This document shows positions 1 to 12,903 of a stretch of DNA of 64,000 bases, in pieces; position 1 is the first letter of the stretch; every line of letters starts with the position of its first letter. The notes beneath the pieces were generated by a model. The model was not told where the DNA came from, did not search any database, and worked only from the letters and a program-made list of their open reading frames with translations. The position numbers and the translations under genes were made by a program. The DNA is taken from the NCBI GenBank assembly GCA_013397865.1, contig VZTI01003363.1:726192-790191 (forward strand). The letters run 5' to 3'. This DNA comes from Struthidea cinerea. Its lineage: Eukaryota > Chordata > Aves > Passeriformes > Corcoracidae.

Positions 1-189
1 CCATTCCGTAAGTTTATCAGCTTTCCAGTTTTAACTTACACTCGAGACTCAATCAGAGAGATTTCTCACCAAGTGCACAGAGCCCTTTCAGATGTTTTCC
101 CTCCCTGTGTTTGCATACAAAGTCATACATCAGCCAAACATGAATTCTGCACACTGAATTCAGTGATTAAGTAACAAAAATTAACTTAC

Positions 190-2039
190 CACCACCAGGT
201 TCCCATCCACCACTTTTCTCTTTATGATAGTCTCTTTTCCGTCCCACTTCTGCACCTGGTTCAGCACACCGTTGTCTAGGGTTATGACATTCTACCAAAG
301 CAAAAAAACCAAAGCGTGTCTGTTTCATCAGGGTGCTCTGGTCTCAGGGGAAGGCTTGCCGGGTCCGAACAGCACCAAGCACAAAGCACCCAGAGCACTC
401 TTACCTGTGGAGGCAGCATTTCTGCACCAGATGTCAAAATCACAACTCTGCCCTGCTGCTCGCACATCCCTTTTGAGAGATGTATTTGCAAAATGCCATT
501 TCTGGACTCACCTTTGTTTTTCTGTCATCTGCTGTGATCTCATCAAACTCTTCACCCAGCTTGAAAGAGACCTCTGTATTTTTGAAGGTACTTTCTGTTT
601 TGATGCTTATCATGTCACCATTGATGCTGATAGTTACGTTAGGCTTGGCCACACCAGCCATCTTCCTGGTAGCAAACCCCACACCTGTAAATAAGATAGG
701 GCACTATGAAATTTTTATCTTCCCTCAATCTTTTTCTCTTATACGTTGGGAAAAAAACCCCCATGCTTTTTCCTCTGTTGCTTTCTGAGTGTTATTAATT
801 CTATGTTACAGAGATTCTTTTCTGAATCTTTCTCTAAAATCTCACTTGGTACTGCTATGGACCAAGCTGGGTGGGTTGATGTAAGGAAATTCTCTACCCT
901 CTCATTGTCAAAACAGTAAAAGCAATATTTTGAAGACTGAAATTATTTTAATGCCAGATATTTGCACATAGACTTGTTCAGAATAATTTTCATAGTTTGT
1001 ACTCTAACTTGTATGCTTATTGTGTCTAAAAGTAAATAAGCAGAAATATATGACAGTTTCTGAGCCACAAAAGCAACAAAACAAACAAACAAGGAAAAAG
1101 AAAAGAAAAAAAAGCAAGTACTTTTTATATTTATAAGTGAGTAGGTTGAATATAAGGAAATGATAAAGAAAGAGCTGGCAGTGGTTATGTCCTGAGTAAA
1201 ATCTGGAGTAAAGATTAAGAGTGCAAGAGTCTCACTCCTTGAAATCTGTCAGGATAAGTCACAGTAAGTATTTTACCCCTAAACTGCAAATAACCTCCCA
1301 GATTTTTAGCATGTACTAATTGAATCTGTGCCAGTTACCCCCTGCTTCCTCCACACTAACAGAATGTTGAATCCTTTTAAATCCCAATTTTAATTCTAAG
1401 CAAGAAGTCCGCACCTTTAGAGAAAAGCGTTAGACATCAAATCTTTGCAAGTATCCGCGTGCATCCATGCAATTGTCTTCGTTAATAACCACTGGATATT
1501 AACACTGTATTAGCTACAGAGTTTCATTCAATATAATAGCCGTGGCAATTAACTGGTGTCCTAATCCAGCAGCATTTTAAAGTTGTTTAGGTGTGTTGCT
1601 TATAGACATAAGGAAACTTGCTGCTTTCTAGCATCACACTGATTTGTGCGTCCAAGAATAAAAGCTAATTTTCACTAAATATTGCAGTGATGTGTTTTAC
1701 TTCCGTTTATAACACTACTAATAAGGCATGCCTAGGCTTGGCTTACCTGAAATTATTCCTATCAATCAAAGCTTTTCTGCTTCATAGGAATTTAACAACA
1801 CTAATTGAAACAGACAAGTTCTCCAGTTTAAGACCACCTGATCAAAATAGTGGATTCAACCCCCCTTGATAAAAAACACAGCCAGAAAAAGCAAGTAAAG
1901 AGTAAAGTTCAAAATTGGCATTCTTTCCCTGTTCCAGATACAAGAAGTTGAAATAACAATTCTCACCCAGTTCTTTCATATAGTCCTCAAAGTTTTCACT
2001 AGAAAGGAGCTTCCAGGTGCCCACAAACTGGTCGCACAT
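190..2039 (-). CDS. FABP4: Adipocyte-type fatty acid-binding protein, exons 1-3 (partial, last exon outside window)
   Basis: FABP4 is a cytosolic 10-strand beta-barrel carrier of long-chain fatty acids. Exon 1 (1967-2039, 73 nt) starts MCDQFVGTWKLL, donor GTGAGA. Exon 2 (512-684, 173 nt) carries GFATRKMAGVAKP, acceptor TTTACAG, donor GTGAGT. Exon 3 (190-291, 102 nt) runs from NVITLDNG to NLVV, donor GTAAGT. These exon sizes and phases are the invariant FABP pattern. Joined, they encode residues 1-116 of about 132. Arg107, one of the carboxylate-binding residues known for the family, is present at the expected position. The final exon, with the remaining Arg/Tyr ligand contacts, would lie left of base 1. 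The start codon has A at -3. I choose FABP4 over PMP2 and FABP5 from the N-terminus, the TRKMAG stretch and its position next to IMPA1; PMP2 is the main alternative. Confidence 0.93.
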
Positions 2040-2124
2040 TTTGTCAGGCTAGAAAGACGTCTTCCACAGGTTCAAACAGAAATGCAGGACAGGAGAATAC
2101 TATGAGCTCCAGGAGAAGAGTACT

Positions 2125-2136
2125 TATCTTTAAAAA
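2125..2136 (-). promoter_or_regulatory. Candidate FABP4 TATA-like box
   Basis: Read on the minus strand this is TTTTTAAAGATA, about 86 bases upstream of the FABP4 ATG. With a start site 25-30 bases downstream, the 5' UTR would be about 60 bases, which is usual for FABP genes. The assignment rests on motif and distance only. Confidence 0.45.
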
Positions 2137-2140
2137 GGAG

Positions 2141-3289
2141 CTGTGGCCACATGATGCTCTGGGATGACCAATGAAGAGGGAGTCCCAGTGCCCAGTGTTT
2201 TTCTTCCTCCCCTACCCCTCCTTTGCCAGTAGGTCATAGTGCTATTATTCATATGCCCTTACTAGCACAAAGATCACTGTCGTGTTTTTATTTAATTATT
2301 TTGTTCATTCAAGAACACTCTACCTTAAAGGCAAATAATTAAGTCAAATTACCTTTCAGAATAAAAAGGTAGGCTTGAGCTCAACCCTCGGAGAAAAATT
2401 AATGTTCTCTCCCATACTCTTTCATTTCAGTCCACTATATCAAACGGACACAGCTCAATTCCTAGACTTTCAGATTCAAAAGGCTCATTGGGATCATTTA
2501 GCTTGCTTTCAGCATGCCTGCAATCAGAAATTTCCTCTAGAGAAATACAGAATTACAGGAAGAAGTGGATTTGGAGCACAAAGAGACAATGCTGGAGTTA
2601 TGGAAGGCTAAGGCAATAAAATTGCTTCCTTGATTGGGGTCTCCTTGTCCTTGCACCACCTGAATCATTTGAAGAATAGGTAATATGCTTTTATGTAATA
2701 TGCTTTTATGTAATGTAGAGGGGATATGGGGTTCTGTGAGAAGAAAAATAACAAAATAGACGATTTCTCTCCCTTTTACTCCCATGCTTTCTGAAGAACT
2801 ATGTCCCAATGACTAGCATTTTGAGTAGTTATGGCATAAAGCTAGGCTCTAGTATCAACTCACCAAAGGTCCCTGGCCACTTAATTTCTTTTCTGTTTGT
2901 GCTGTTAAGGCATCAATTTGTTTGAGTCAACTTGTGTACAGGCCTGACATAATGGGCCAATCTTGACTGATCCTCTAAGCCCTGTCATACTTCAGTTCAC
3001 AAAAAAACTATCAGAAAGCAGTCAAGCAAGTTCTTAGACCTTCCTTTGTCTGTGATGTGCTATTCCCATGGCAAAAAGCAGCTAATAAGAGCATAGTCCA
3101 GCCCCTGCAATTCTCTTTATGTGGATTTCCAGGAATTACTCTGCTGGTTGCTAGGCATCAAGTATTGTGGAGCATATATTTTTCTACTTGTTGTCTTTGT
3201 AAGTAACAATGCTATAGAAGAGTTATTTATATAGGATTGCAAGATCTTAGGGATATTTGTAAGGCAAGGGAAGTGAGGAGGTCTCCAGT
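2141..3289. other. Upstream flank of FABP4, no gene seen
   Basis: Apart from the 15-bp duplication at 2681-2710, I see no coding exon, RNA gene or recognisable repeat. Distal FABP4 regulatory elements could be here, but no motif was strong enough to call. Confidence 0.5.
2681..2710. repeat. Tandem duplication, 15 bp x 2
   Basis: The unit TAATATGCTTTTATG occurs twice head to tail without mismatch and is followed by a partial third unit (TAATGTAG). It explains a short repeated peptide in the minus-strand reading frame there, which is not a gene. Confidence 0.85.
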
Positions 3290-3915
3290 GCATCCTTCCA
3301 CTCAGGCAGGGTGACCTCTGAGCCCACATCAGGCTGCTTAGAGCTGTGCCCTTTTGTGGATCAGAAAACTCCAAGGATGGAGCCAGCACAGTTTCCCTGG
3401 GGAACACACACCCCTGCCCAGCTGTGCCAAGGGGGAAAGGGTCTCCTTATCTTCTCTCCAAACCTCTCTACTTTCAGCTTTTATTCATAATTTCTCATCT
3501 CCCCACCAGTCACTGCCTGGCTCCAACCCCTTGGTCACTTTCCCACAGGTGTGGAGAGTTCTTTGTAAGCACTCCCAAAGCTCAACCAGGATGAACCACT
3601 TCAGTCTCACAGCCTCTTCTCACAGGGCAAGTGCTCCAGACCCCTGAGGATCCTGTGGGTCCTCTGTTGAACACACTCCAAAACTGGGTGGTACTCTGGA
3701 TACAGCCAATCAGTGCTGAGATAAGGGGAATAATCACTTCCATCAATCTACTGGCTGTACTTGTGAACACACAGCCCAGGATGTTTTTGACCTTTCTGCT
3801 GCCAGGTCTCAGCTCACTGCCCACCAGGACCCTGAGGGCCTTTTCTGCAGGGCTTCTCCCTAGGCAGTGTGTCCCCAGCCTGGATTGCTCTGAGAGCTGA
3901 GCATGTTTGTACATG
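3290..3915 (-). mobile_element. CR1 LINE fragment, old and diverged
   Basis: The plus strand reads as the reverse complement of a CR1 3' region. It shows the wording typical of CR1: 'aaggatggag', 'gggcaagtgctccagacccc', 'ggggaataatcacttcc', 'caccaggaccctgagg'. The minus-strand translation keeps a shard of the reverse transcriptase C-terminal region (EVIIPLISALIGC, TTQFWSV). Several frame breaks show it is dead. The subfamily cannot be fixed by eye. Confidence 0.8.
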
Positions 3916-6900
3916 TATAATTAGTTACCCTCTTGTGCCTTTAAGATGTCAGTCTATGGGGACTAGAATAGCTAATCTTAGATTTGGCCTATTCTTTTTA
4001 AAATTTTTCTTGCATATTCACTGACTTTGGCTTCATCTCAAAATAAATAAAACTATATTCTAATTATGAAGTGGCTGGTGCCTTTCCTGGTTGGTTTTCT
4101 CAGAGTGTCACATGTTCAAGTGTTCTTTAAAAAGAAATTCTGAGGGTCCCTCAAGTTTGTGTCATTATCTTGAGGTATTTTTACTTCAGATTATTGGCTT
4201 GAGAAACCCTGTACTGTGTGTGAGCAGATGGTAGGAACACAAAACTCAAATCCAGCAATTAAATAATGACAACTGGAAGTACCAGGTGAGAATTGCTGCA
4301 GTGGCCCAGACAGAAAGGCTGTGATGTGAATGAAATCAGTTCCAGTTTATACTTCCCTTGCCTTTTGGGAACCATTCTGTTTGTGGCTTACTACAACCAG
4401 CATTCATTTCTTTGGAGGGGAAACAGGGCTTTTATATTCAAAACTACAGCCTGGGAGAGGCAATTGGCCTTCCTTTGGTGCTAACAGCTGTCTGCAACGC
4501 TTGTGATATTGGAAGAGTTTTTGGGGAGAGTCGAAGCGCCTATCCATGCAAATCAATTTGGAGCAGACAAGTGCACCCTCCCCAGGCAGTCAATTACTTG
4601 CACTTATTGGAAGTGAATCTGAGCTATTTGTAGATATCTTGTGAACGTGATGACTCAAAAATGCAAGAAGAAAGCCAGCTTGTGGCTTGACTTGCATGCT
4701 TACTTCAAAGCAAGCAGCTATCTGGGACCACACTTACGGCTCTCTGCTGGAAAGTATACTACCAATGGTATCCTTTCCCTCAGGAGAGACAAGAGATAAA
4801 CTTGTGGCACTGATGTCATCTAATACAAATCATGCCTGCTCTCTGGGGCAAATGCATACAGCCTGCTGATAATGACTGGAGTTTCTAATGGCCATGAAGA
4901 AATCAGTGAGGCATCTGAGCCTGGAACTTTAAGCAAGTGATTCATGTCAGTCGCAGAAGTGTCTTGACAGCAAGAGCTGGGCATCTGGCTAAACAGGCCT
5001 GTGGTTATTGACACTGATGTGATCTAATACCATCAAAAACTAGGGCATCCTCAAAAGTGTAGAAACCTCCTTCAAAATAACTAGAAATTTTGAAGAAACC
5101 ACAGCAGGTAAGAGTGGAAGGAAAGAAGCTAGTAAAGGTCCAGTACAGGAAAAGCTGACAAAGAAAATTCATCTCTTAATCTTGGTATGAACTGAGGCAG
5201 CTCCAGCCTGCAAGTAACAATGATGCACTGTCTGCAATGTGGTCTTGTGGTGCTGTGACATTTGAGGATAGCTCCTGATGCAGGATATGCAGAAGTGATC
5301 ACAGATCAAAGAATTCTGTGGTTCTATGAAGTGGAATAGCAAAGCAGCAGCTGTGCAGGGGAAATCAGTAGATGGGAAAGTAGCAATGATGGGTTAAATC
5401 TTGCTCTGTGAGTCAGACCAAAGGTGGAGATCTACTTGAGATAAACTGCTCTTTACAAAAATAAGCACAATAGTAACCTCCCTTTGGCTCTTTTGGGCTT
5501 GCAGGAGCAATGACGCTCTTCCACTAGAGTATGTGAAAAAGAGGATGTTTATTCCTGTAGTGAAGATCTGCCACTTAGGGGACATTTCGATTGAGCATTG
5601 TGCTAAACCTTCCCTGGCACTTTATGTAAGTATGGAATTGACAAAGTGAAAACACATCTTACTCTTGAATGCGAAAACCTGGGTTAACAGTTACGACTGC
5701 CTAAATGGAGGCTTCTTTCTCGAGTTCCTCCTTGCCCCAGAAGGGTAACAGAGTACAACTCCTTCGAGTGCTCTGGCCATCGAAGTCGTGACTGCCAATG
5801 AGCAGCAGTGTATTGTGCTTACACACTTCTCCCACTCTTTGAATCAAATATTGGCATGAAAAGACATCCATGCTCAATTCCACCCCTGATGACACTGACC
5901 ATGACTTCTGTCAAACACTTCCTTAAAAGGAATGTGGCCTCCATATGGGGTTATTACTGGCACAGGTGGCAATATTCATAGTAAGAAGAGATACGCGTTC
6001 TTGGCAAAGCTATAAAAATGGAGATTTTTCCTCATGCGGGGAGGAAACTGTGGCTTTGATGCAAGGTTCTCGTTCAGGCACAATAGCACCTGTTGAGAAG
6101 ATGGGCTACAACAGGCCTCATGTTAGGAAGGAGGGACCATATCACACTGTGTGGTACTTCTGCAACTTAGACAAAGCAAAAGCTTTCTTAATGCATGTCT
6201 GGCTGGGCACCAGACTGGGGCTTTGTTCTAAGGCCTCAGGGTAGCTACAAGAAAGGTGACCTAATGCTGGAGCAGACAGGAACAGGTAAAGGAATGCCAT
6301 TTCTGCTCACAAAGTTGCTACTTTCATTTATGATTAACATTTGAAACAGGTGAATTGCCTTGGACTTCTGCTTAGTCAGGAAAAGGTGTAACTAAAGCTT
6401 CAGTACTCATAACATGAGGCACTGACTTTGCAAAATACTGGCTTCAGTTGGTTTGAAAGTTCAAGAGGCCAACTGGTTTTCAGTGGTATTTTTTTCTCTC
6501 TTGGGAAAGGAGGTGAGCAGGAGAAACAGCAGGTCCTTTTTCCTGTGCTCAGTCCCCAGCACCAAACTGATGCTCCCCAACTTGTGATTGTGGCTTCAGA
6601 CCTCCCTCAGAACTGAGGGTACTATCGCAAATAGTCACTTTGTTGAAGGAATCAGATTTGCCAGCAACAAGAGATCTGCTGTTTCCTTGGGTATTGGCAC
6701 CACTCTACCCAGTCACACTGCTGGGCTGTGACACTTGGAGACCTCAGGCTGGTGTGCCCCAGCACCCTATTTTTTACTTTTCATGATTCTGGGTTCTCTT
6801 ATTTCCTCCTGAACTTTAGCCCACCCAGTGAGTCTACACACCCTTAAAAAGGTTTCCAATATCTGAAAGCAGGACCATGAAAATTAAAACATTCAAAAGG

Positions 6901-9900
6901 TGTTTCTGAAGCACTAAGCTAAGTTTGTGGTAAAGCTTTTAACAACAGAAATGAAATCTAACTCTGAGGCACAGTAAGATCAAGGCCCGGACAAAACCCA
7001 GTGGTTGACTCCATCACCTTTATTAATTAATTAATAATAATTAATTTTATTTAATTAAAATATGCGTAACTACATTTTCTGAAGTTGCTTTAAAGATGAA
7101 GAAAAAATGCAGATATGTCTGGAGGGAACAGCAAGCCTCTGGACCCTTGCCTTCTCCCGAGAGACAGCTGAGATTCTGGCTTTTCTCATCATGTGGCATG
7201 GCAATAACATATGCTTTCAAAGATATGTGGCTCATACCAGGTGACTGCTATTCCTGAGGAAAACCTGGTCTTCTCATACTCTCCTCTAAAATATATGTCC
7301 CTCATTCCTGGAGCAAGGCAGCTGGCAGTGTGAATGCTATGAATTGCAGGGAGTGGGTTAAAAGGAGTATCAGAATATCAGAAAAGTAAGAAAGGAGGAG
7401 TATTTGCATATTGGGTTTGTTGTTTTATTTCAATGCAATGAGAAGAAATGTAGGCACATTAGCTCCTACAGACATGCAGGTGATGGTCTTCCAGAACATA
7501 ATGTGGACATTTCTGTATAAGAATATTCAAAATGTCAGAGTTCCACCTCATGTATCCTGTATTCAGCAGCTGCGATAGTGGGATTAGTGATAAATTGAAC
7601 TTCATGGCTTATGAAGGTTTATATGAGAGAAGATCTTGATTTGCTGGCTATAATGTAGGCACTGCAGGTGCTCCATGTTTCTAACTACCTACAGATTTCC
7701 CTGATTTAAAGAACAAGTTTAAGGTTGTCTAAAGTTTCTGATGTTCAAATCTGTCTGACTTCTTTGTACATATGGTACAGGTCCTGCACCTAACATCAGG
7801 GCTTCTCCTCTTGAGGGTGTATGATGAAAGTCAGCCTTATTCTGAATCCTGCTTTGTCTTGTCCATGGACTTACCTCAGAGCACATTGCTGTTCTTCCCC
7901 TCTACCCTCCCCCCACCCCACAAATAAAAAGGTGCTTTTCTTTTCTTACTTCTTTATCCCTAAATGTCACTCTAAATTTAGATATTGCAGCAGAGTTGCA
8001 AATGAAGAAAGTAGTATGTTTCCCAAAGAACTTTCGGGTTTCTTCTAGCAATTTGAAGACTTGCTAATACTATTCTGAAAATCCCTTTGTAGTCCTTCCC
8101 CAGATACTCTTCTGAATTATCCCAGATCATCCAGCTGAAACCCTCTCTTGAAGCCTCCATCTGAACAAAGCAATAAGACTGTTGGTTACATCTAGTTTGG
8201 GACTGCCCAAGAGGACTCCACCCCAGCTCTGCCTTGTTACTGCAGCTCATACAGTACCTGTCTTATTTCCATACAGATCTGCATTTAGAAACCTTCCACT
8301 GTTTTGTTTGTTTCTTGTTAAACATTTCTGTCGAGCTGAGGAAAAAATCTTAAAATAGGGATGAGATACTAGTGCATATTGGTAACATGTGATATTTTGT
8401 AAATTGAAGCTATTCTGATCAGTGGTTGTCCTTCTCTTAACAGCTGCCCTCTTGTGAAGCAGGAGCCCTTCCAAAATGCCACTGGTTTCTAAGACAGCAA
8501 AGAAAGAACTAAGTGTAAGAGCAATATTTCAACAAGACTAAAAAGACCCTGTACAAAACATTTAAGCTTTGCTGAACCTGCACTCTGGGTAAAATATATA
8601 TGGGTTTGGCAGCCTTGTTTATGCATGTTTTCTTTCTGCATGCTGCAGTTTATGACTTCCTATGCTTTCAATCTGTCAGCTTGCTCTGAAACGTTCAGTG
8701 AACTCCTCCTTCTATTTGCCAGAAAGCTCTCTGTTTTTACAGATGCATTTGGATCACAACCAAAGACCTAGTGCTCTATGTGAAGGAAAGTAAAAAAAAT
8801 CCAAGTATGAAATGCCCTTCAGAGTTAAAGCCTTCTGGAGCCCTCTCCCTGCAGCGTGGTGAGGAGCTGGTGGGCGTGAAGGCTGGCAGCTCTCCGGCTC
8901 TCGACAGCAGAACTCTAATCCTCTGCAGCTGACTGCTGCCCCCGGGCGCTGCCAGCTGGAGGGAGGGAGAAGGAGCCAGCAGCTCCTGCCCAGCCACTGA
9001 CCTTGCCTGGGCCAGTGGCCTCTTGCAGCTGCCTTCACTGCAGCCTCGCTGCTGGATTTCACTGTCACTGATAATCTTGTTTCATCTCGTCTTGTACCAG
9101 GTATAATGGATTGGGAATTGAAAGGATCTTTGAGGATAGAAATGCTAGGGTTTTCTAAAGCAATCCATCATTCCTGCCCTTCCTGCTCTGGACAGCTGTC
9201 TTGCCTGGAACTAGTCAATGTTGTTTGTGTTCGACATGTAAAAAACTCACATCACATCGCCAATAAGGGAGTGTCTGTAAAATGCATTGCTTAATGTAGG
9301 GTAGTAATCCAGATCCTTGTTTAAGATGCTGTGGAGGGACTGGAAGCACAGGGCAGCTTGCACAGGGAAGATGGAGTTTGCTGCCCTGTATGCTGCACCC
9401 CTCCCAATACCATCTTCAGCAGATGTGGGCAACGAAGGTCCCTACAGCTCTTTTGCCCAAATCCCTAACTATACTCAAGCCTTATTTTTGGTACACAGAG
9501 TCTTTAAATCTGCTATCCTGAAGCCCAAAAATTACTTTAAAATGCTCTCTGCCTTCTACTTTTTCCCCTCTGGACGATTCTATCACAGCTGGCAGGTACG
9601 ACAAATTGTAGGTCTCTATTGGAGATGTATGGCATGAGGCTGGGTGCATGCTCTTTTCTAACAGATACTGTTTCTTCCTCATCCCCTTCAGGTATGGGTT
9701 CCTCATTCTCTGATATCATTTTAGTCTTGTGGACAAATTATTTAAGCTAACATAACTTAATTGCTTTTATGGTCTGATATGGCTTTAGGTTGCACATATC
9801 TCTGTTCTAACAGTATTTTCTGCACTAGCTTTGTTAATGTAGCTTCTCGCAAGCCAATACTAACTTTCTGAAATTGTATTGAAGTATCTGTCTGTAAAAC

Positions 9901-10206
9901 TCTGTCATTTTTAATTTAGTGCCTGGCTTACTGCTCCTTCAAACTTCTCACCCAATTAAGGCGTGACTGTGCCCAGTCATTGGCACAGTTCCCAAGTCTT
10001 CTGTGGAGAAGCCCCCTGCCCAAGAAAGCTGATACGTTGAGTGTGCTAGTGGGAGGTGGGGTATGCAGGCTTGAATTCCCTCGGCCTGAAGTGGCTACTG
10101 GAGCTACATCTCCTGATACTCAGAGTGTGGGAGATAGGGAAGTTTTGTTCAGCTGTTTTGGTTACTTACAGTTGTTATATAGTTCTTCCTCTGCCTATCT
10201 AACAGC
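3916..10206. other. Intergenic, no supported gene
   Basis: Only short open frames without family resemblance are present. Items seen are an octamer-like ATGCAAAT at about 4545, a 19-bp near-repeat (4808-4826 and 5012-5030), an AT-rich tract at 7021-7061 and a GC-richer patch at 8830-9065. Open frames at 5701-5895 (minus) and 5945-6244 (plus) resemble no family I know. Confidence 0.5.
7021..7061. repeat. AT-rich low-complexity tract (TTAA-based)
   Basis: The tract consists of repeated TTAA and TAAT words with no other structure. Confidence 0.8.
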
Positions 10207-11005
10207 TCACAGAATCGCAGATCACAGAATCATTCAGGTTGGAAAAGACGTCCAGGATCATTGAGTCCCACCTTTGATCTCCACTTAGAGCATAGCACTA
10301 AGTGCCATGTCCAGTTGTTTCTTGAACATTTTTCAGGGATGTTGACTCCACCACCTCCCTGAGCAGTCCATTCCAAAGTTTCTCAACCCTTTCTGTGAAT
10401 AAAATTTTCCCGATGTCCAAGCTGAATCTTCCCTGGTGCAGATTCAGGCTATGTCTACTTGTCCAGTCGCCAGTTGCCTGGGAGAAGAGACCAACCCCCA
10501 CCTGGCTACAGCCTCCTTTCAGGTATTTGTAGAGGGTGATAAAGTCCCCCCCGATCCTCCTTTTCTGCAGGCTAAACACCCCCAGCTCTCTCAGCTGCTC
10601 CTCATAGGAGTTGTGCTTCAGCCCCTTCCCCAGCTCCATTGCCCTTCTCTGGACATGCTCCAGCACCTCAGTGTCCTTGCTGTGAGGGGCCCAAAACTGA
10701 ACACAGCACTTGAGGTGTGGCCTCACCACTGCCCAGTACAGGGGGACAATCACTGCCCTGATCTTGCTGGCTGCACTCTTGCTGATAGAGACAATTGGCC
10801 TTCTTGGCCACCTGGGCACTGCTGGCTCATGTTCAGCTGCTGTTGACCAGCACCCCCAGGTCCTTTTCCACTGGACTGCTTTCCTGCCATTTTTCCCCCA
10901 GCCTATAACGCTACATGGGGTTGTTGTAACCAATGTGCAGCACCTGGCACTTTGCCTTGTTGAACCTCATACCACTGGCCTCAGCCCATCAATCCAAGTT
11001 CAGGC
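10207..11005 (-). mobile_element. CR1 LINE 3' fragment with readable reverse-transcriptase C-terminus
   Basis: On the plus strand it opens with the CR1 tail in reverse (cacagaatc ... cagaatcattcaggttgg). The minus frame at 10298-10933 then reads the CR1 ORF2 C-terminal region: VPLYWAVVRPHLK, FWAPHSKDTEVLEHVQRRAM, EEQLRELGVFSLQKRR and FSLDIGKILFTERVEKLWNG. The N-terminal endonuclease and most of the RT domain are absent, so it is a 5'-truncated, immobile copy. The reading frame is unusually long for a dead CR1 (211 codons), which suggests a fairly young insertion. Confidence 0.93.
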
Positions 11006-11843
11006 TAAGGCTGAATTTTTAGCTGCAAACCTAGCAGATTACATGGTTTGGTTCCTTGATTACCATGATATCTACTTAGTCTGAACTCTTTTTTTTCTTT
11101 AGAAAGGATGAAAGATAATTTTTACTATCTCATCCCCTATAGAAATAGACATTTTCTGAAGTGGAAACAGCATTATATCCTTCTTGTCTTGCCTAACAAC
11201 TATTTCTCAGACAACACGGTGTTAAGCATTTAGTCCCATTAGCAACAAAAGACCTTGGCTGTAAAACACAATGTTGGTGAGTCAAGCCAGAGAGGTTTAT
11301 TTGCCAGTTCCAGCAAGTGTCTAGTAGGACAATGATCAGACTTACACTACGTGCTGCTAGTCAGAAGGTGTGCAGTTTGGGACAGTACTGAAGCTACTGT
11401 GTCTTGCAGACCATACTGACACATCTGAGAAAACTCCTACCACCTCTCTGATTCCATAGGGTAAGCGGAGGTACACATCTGTCATGTGCTTGGAAATGCT
11501 TAGCTACAACTATATCCAAACTAGTCTGGGTCAACATACTGGCTCATTCTCGGGTGAGCATGGCTCTCTATAACCAAACAAGTTGGTTGGCACCACAAAA
11601 ACACTATGTGCCCAATATGGTCTAATCTAGCTGCATAACATCTTCTGCTCTATGAAGCAGAAAATACTGGAGACTGTTTTCTCAACTGGTACAGCAAATT
11701 ACCCGTATGTTTCCTGAACATTTGCTGGTACAGAATCTGACTATGGTAACTGTTTTAAAAGAAATTCTGTTTGGTAGCCAGTTCTAGGATCAAAGCAGAA
11801 GAGGCTTAACCCAGTATCCTGACTGGCACTTAAAAGGGCTGTT

Positions 11844-12480
11844 CACAGAATCACGGAATCACAGAATAAGCTGAGTTGGAAGGTACCCACAAGGATCATT
11901 GAGTCCACCTCCTGGCCCTGCACAGCACCATCCCCAAGAGTCACATCATGTACCTGAGAGCATTGTCCAAACACTTCTTGAACTCTGTCAGGCTTGGTGC
12001 TCTGACCACTGCCCTTGGGAGCCTGTTCCAGTGCCCAACCACCCTCTGGATGAAAAACCTTTTTCTAATATCCAACCTAAACCTCCCCTGACACAACTTC
12101 AGGCCATTCCCTCGGGTTCTGTCACTGGTCACCAGACAGAAGAGATCAATTTGTTTCCCTCCTCTTACCTTCACAAGGAACTTGTAGACTGCAATGAGAT
12201 CTCCCCTCAGTCTCCTCCAGGCTGAACAGACCAAGTGACCTCAGCCACTCCTCATTTGGCTTCCCCTCCAGACCCTTCACCATCTTTGTTGCTCTCCTTT
12301 GGATGCTGTCTAATACCATATTGTTTTTTTCTTGTATTCTTGTGCCCAAAACTGCCCACAACACTCGAGGTGAGGCCGCCTCAGTGCAGAGCAGAGTAGG
12401 ACAATCCCCTCCCTTGACCAGCTGGCAATGCTGTGCCTGATGCACAGACACAGCTGACCCTCCTGCTTCAAAGTTATTGG
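11844..12480 (-). mobile_element. CR1 LINE 3' fragment
   Basis: It begins on the plus strand with cacagaatcacggaatcaca, the reversed CR1 tail. Two minus frames, broken by a frameshift near 12230, give CR1 ORF2 peptides: DSIQRRATKMVKGLEG and EEWLRSLGLFSLEE, then LRGDLIAVYKFL, TSDRTRGNGLKL and QGRFRLDIRKRFF. It is truncated and non-autonomous. Confidence 0.93.
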
Positions 12481-12782
12481 AATTAGGCTGTAAGTAAAGT
12501 TTTATGCAGAGGGGACCTGTATCTTTCATACATAGTTGGGCAAGTGTGGAATCTAGATTAAAATTCCTACATTCCTAATCAACCTGAATAAGTCAGAAGA
12601 GGTGGCCTTTGGATTCACATATACTTAAGTCGAAATTTGTAAGATTCCATCACTTTCCAGTGTATGTGACAAAACCCAGTGTATTAAATATATCAATACT
12701 TTAGGTTAGCAGAGCATTATTTTAAAGTTATATAATTAACACCATCTTGATTAGTTTCTGCTTAAGTGTTCAAGGAAAAATG

Positions 12783-12903
12783 TGGATGTGGCACTTGGGG
12801 ATATGGTTTAGTGGTGAACATGGTGGTGCTGAGTTAACACTTGGTCTTGATGATCTTACATGTCTTTTCCAACCTTAATGACTCTATGATTCTATGATTC
12901 TAC
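12783..12903 (+). mobile_element. CR1 3' end, forward orientation
   Basis: This has a typical CR1 3' terminus: 'gtggcacttggggatatggt', then 'cttttccaaccttaatgact', ending in tandem 'ctatgattctatgattct'. Only about 120 bp is left. It is inverted relative to the copy at 11844-12480. Confidence 0.88.

Noticed and set aside
1..189. Last FABP4 exon at the left edge
   Set aside because: Searched on the minus strand for the expected 17-codon end; only intron-like sequence follows the exon 3 donor.
224..694. 156-codon plus frame
   Set aside because: It is the antisense shadow of FABP4 exons 2 and 3.
5701..6244. Frames at 5701-5895 (minus) and 5945-6244 (plus) as a possible decayed gene or retroelement
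   Set aside because: No motif could be matched to any family, and the frames are on opposite strands. Insufficient support.
8830..9065. GC-rich patch as a CpG island promoter
   Set aside because: CpG density is moderate and no exon or start motif is attached. The CTCF-like core there has at least two mismatches.
10298..10933. 211-codon minus frame as a host gene
   Set aside because: It is the CR1 ORF2 C-terminus in a 5'-truncated LINE.
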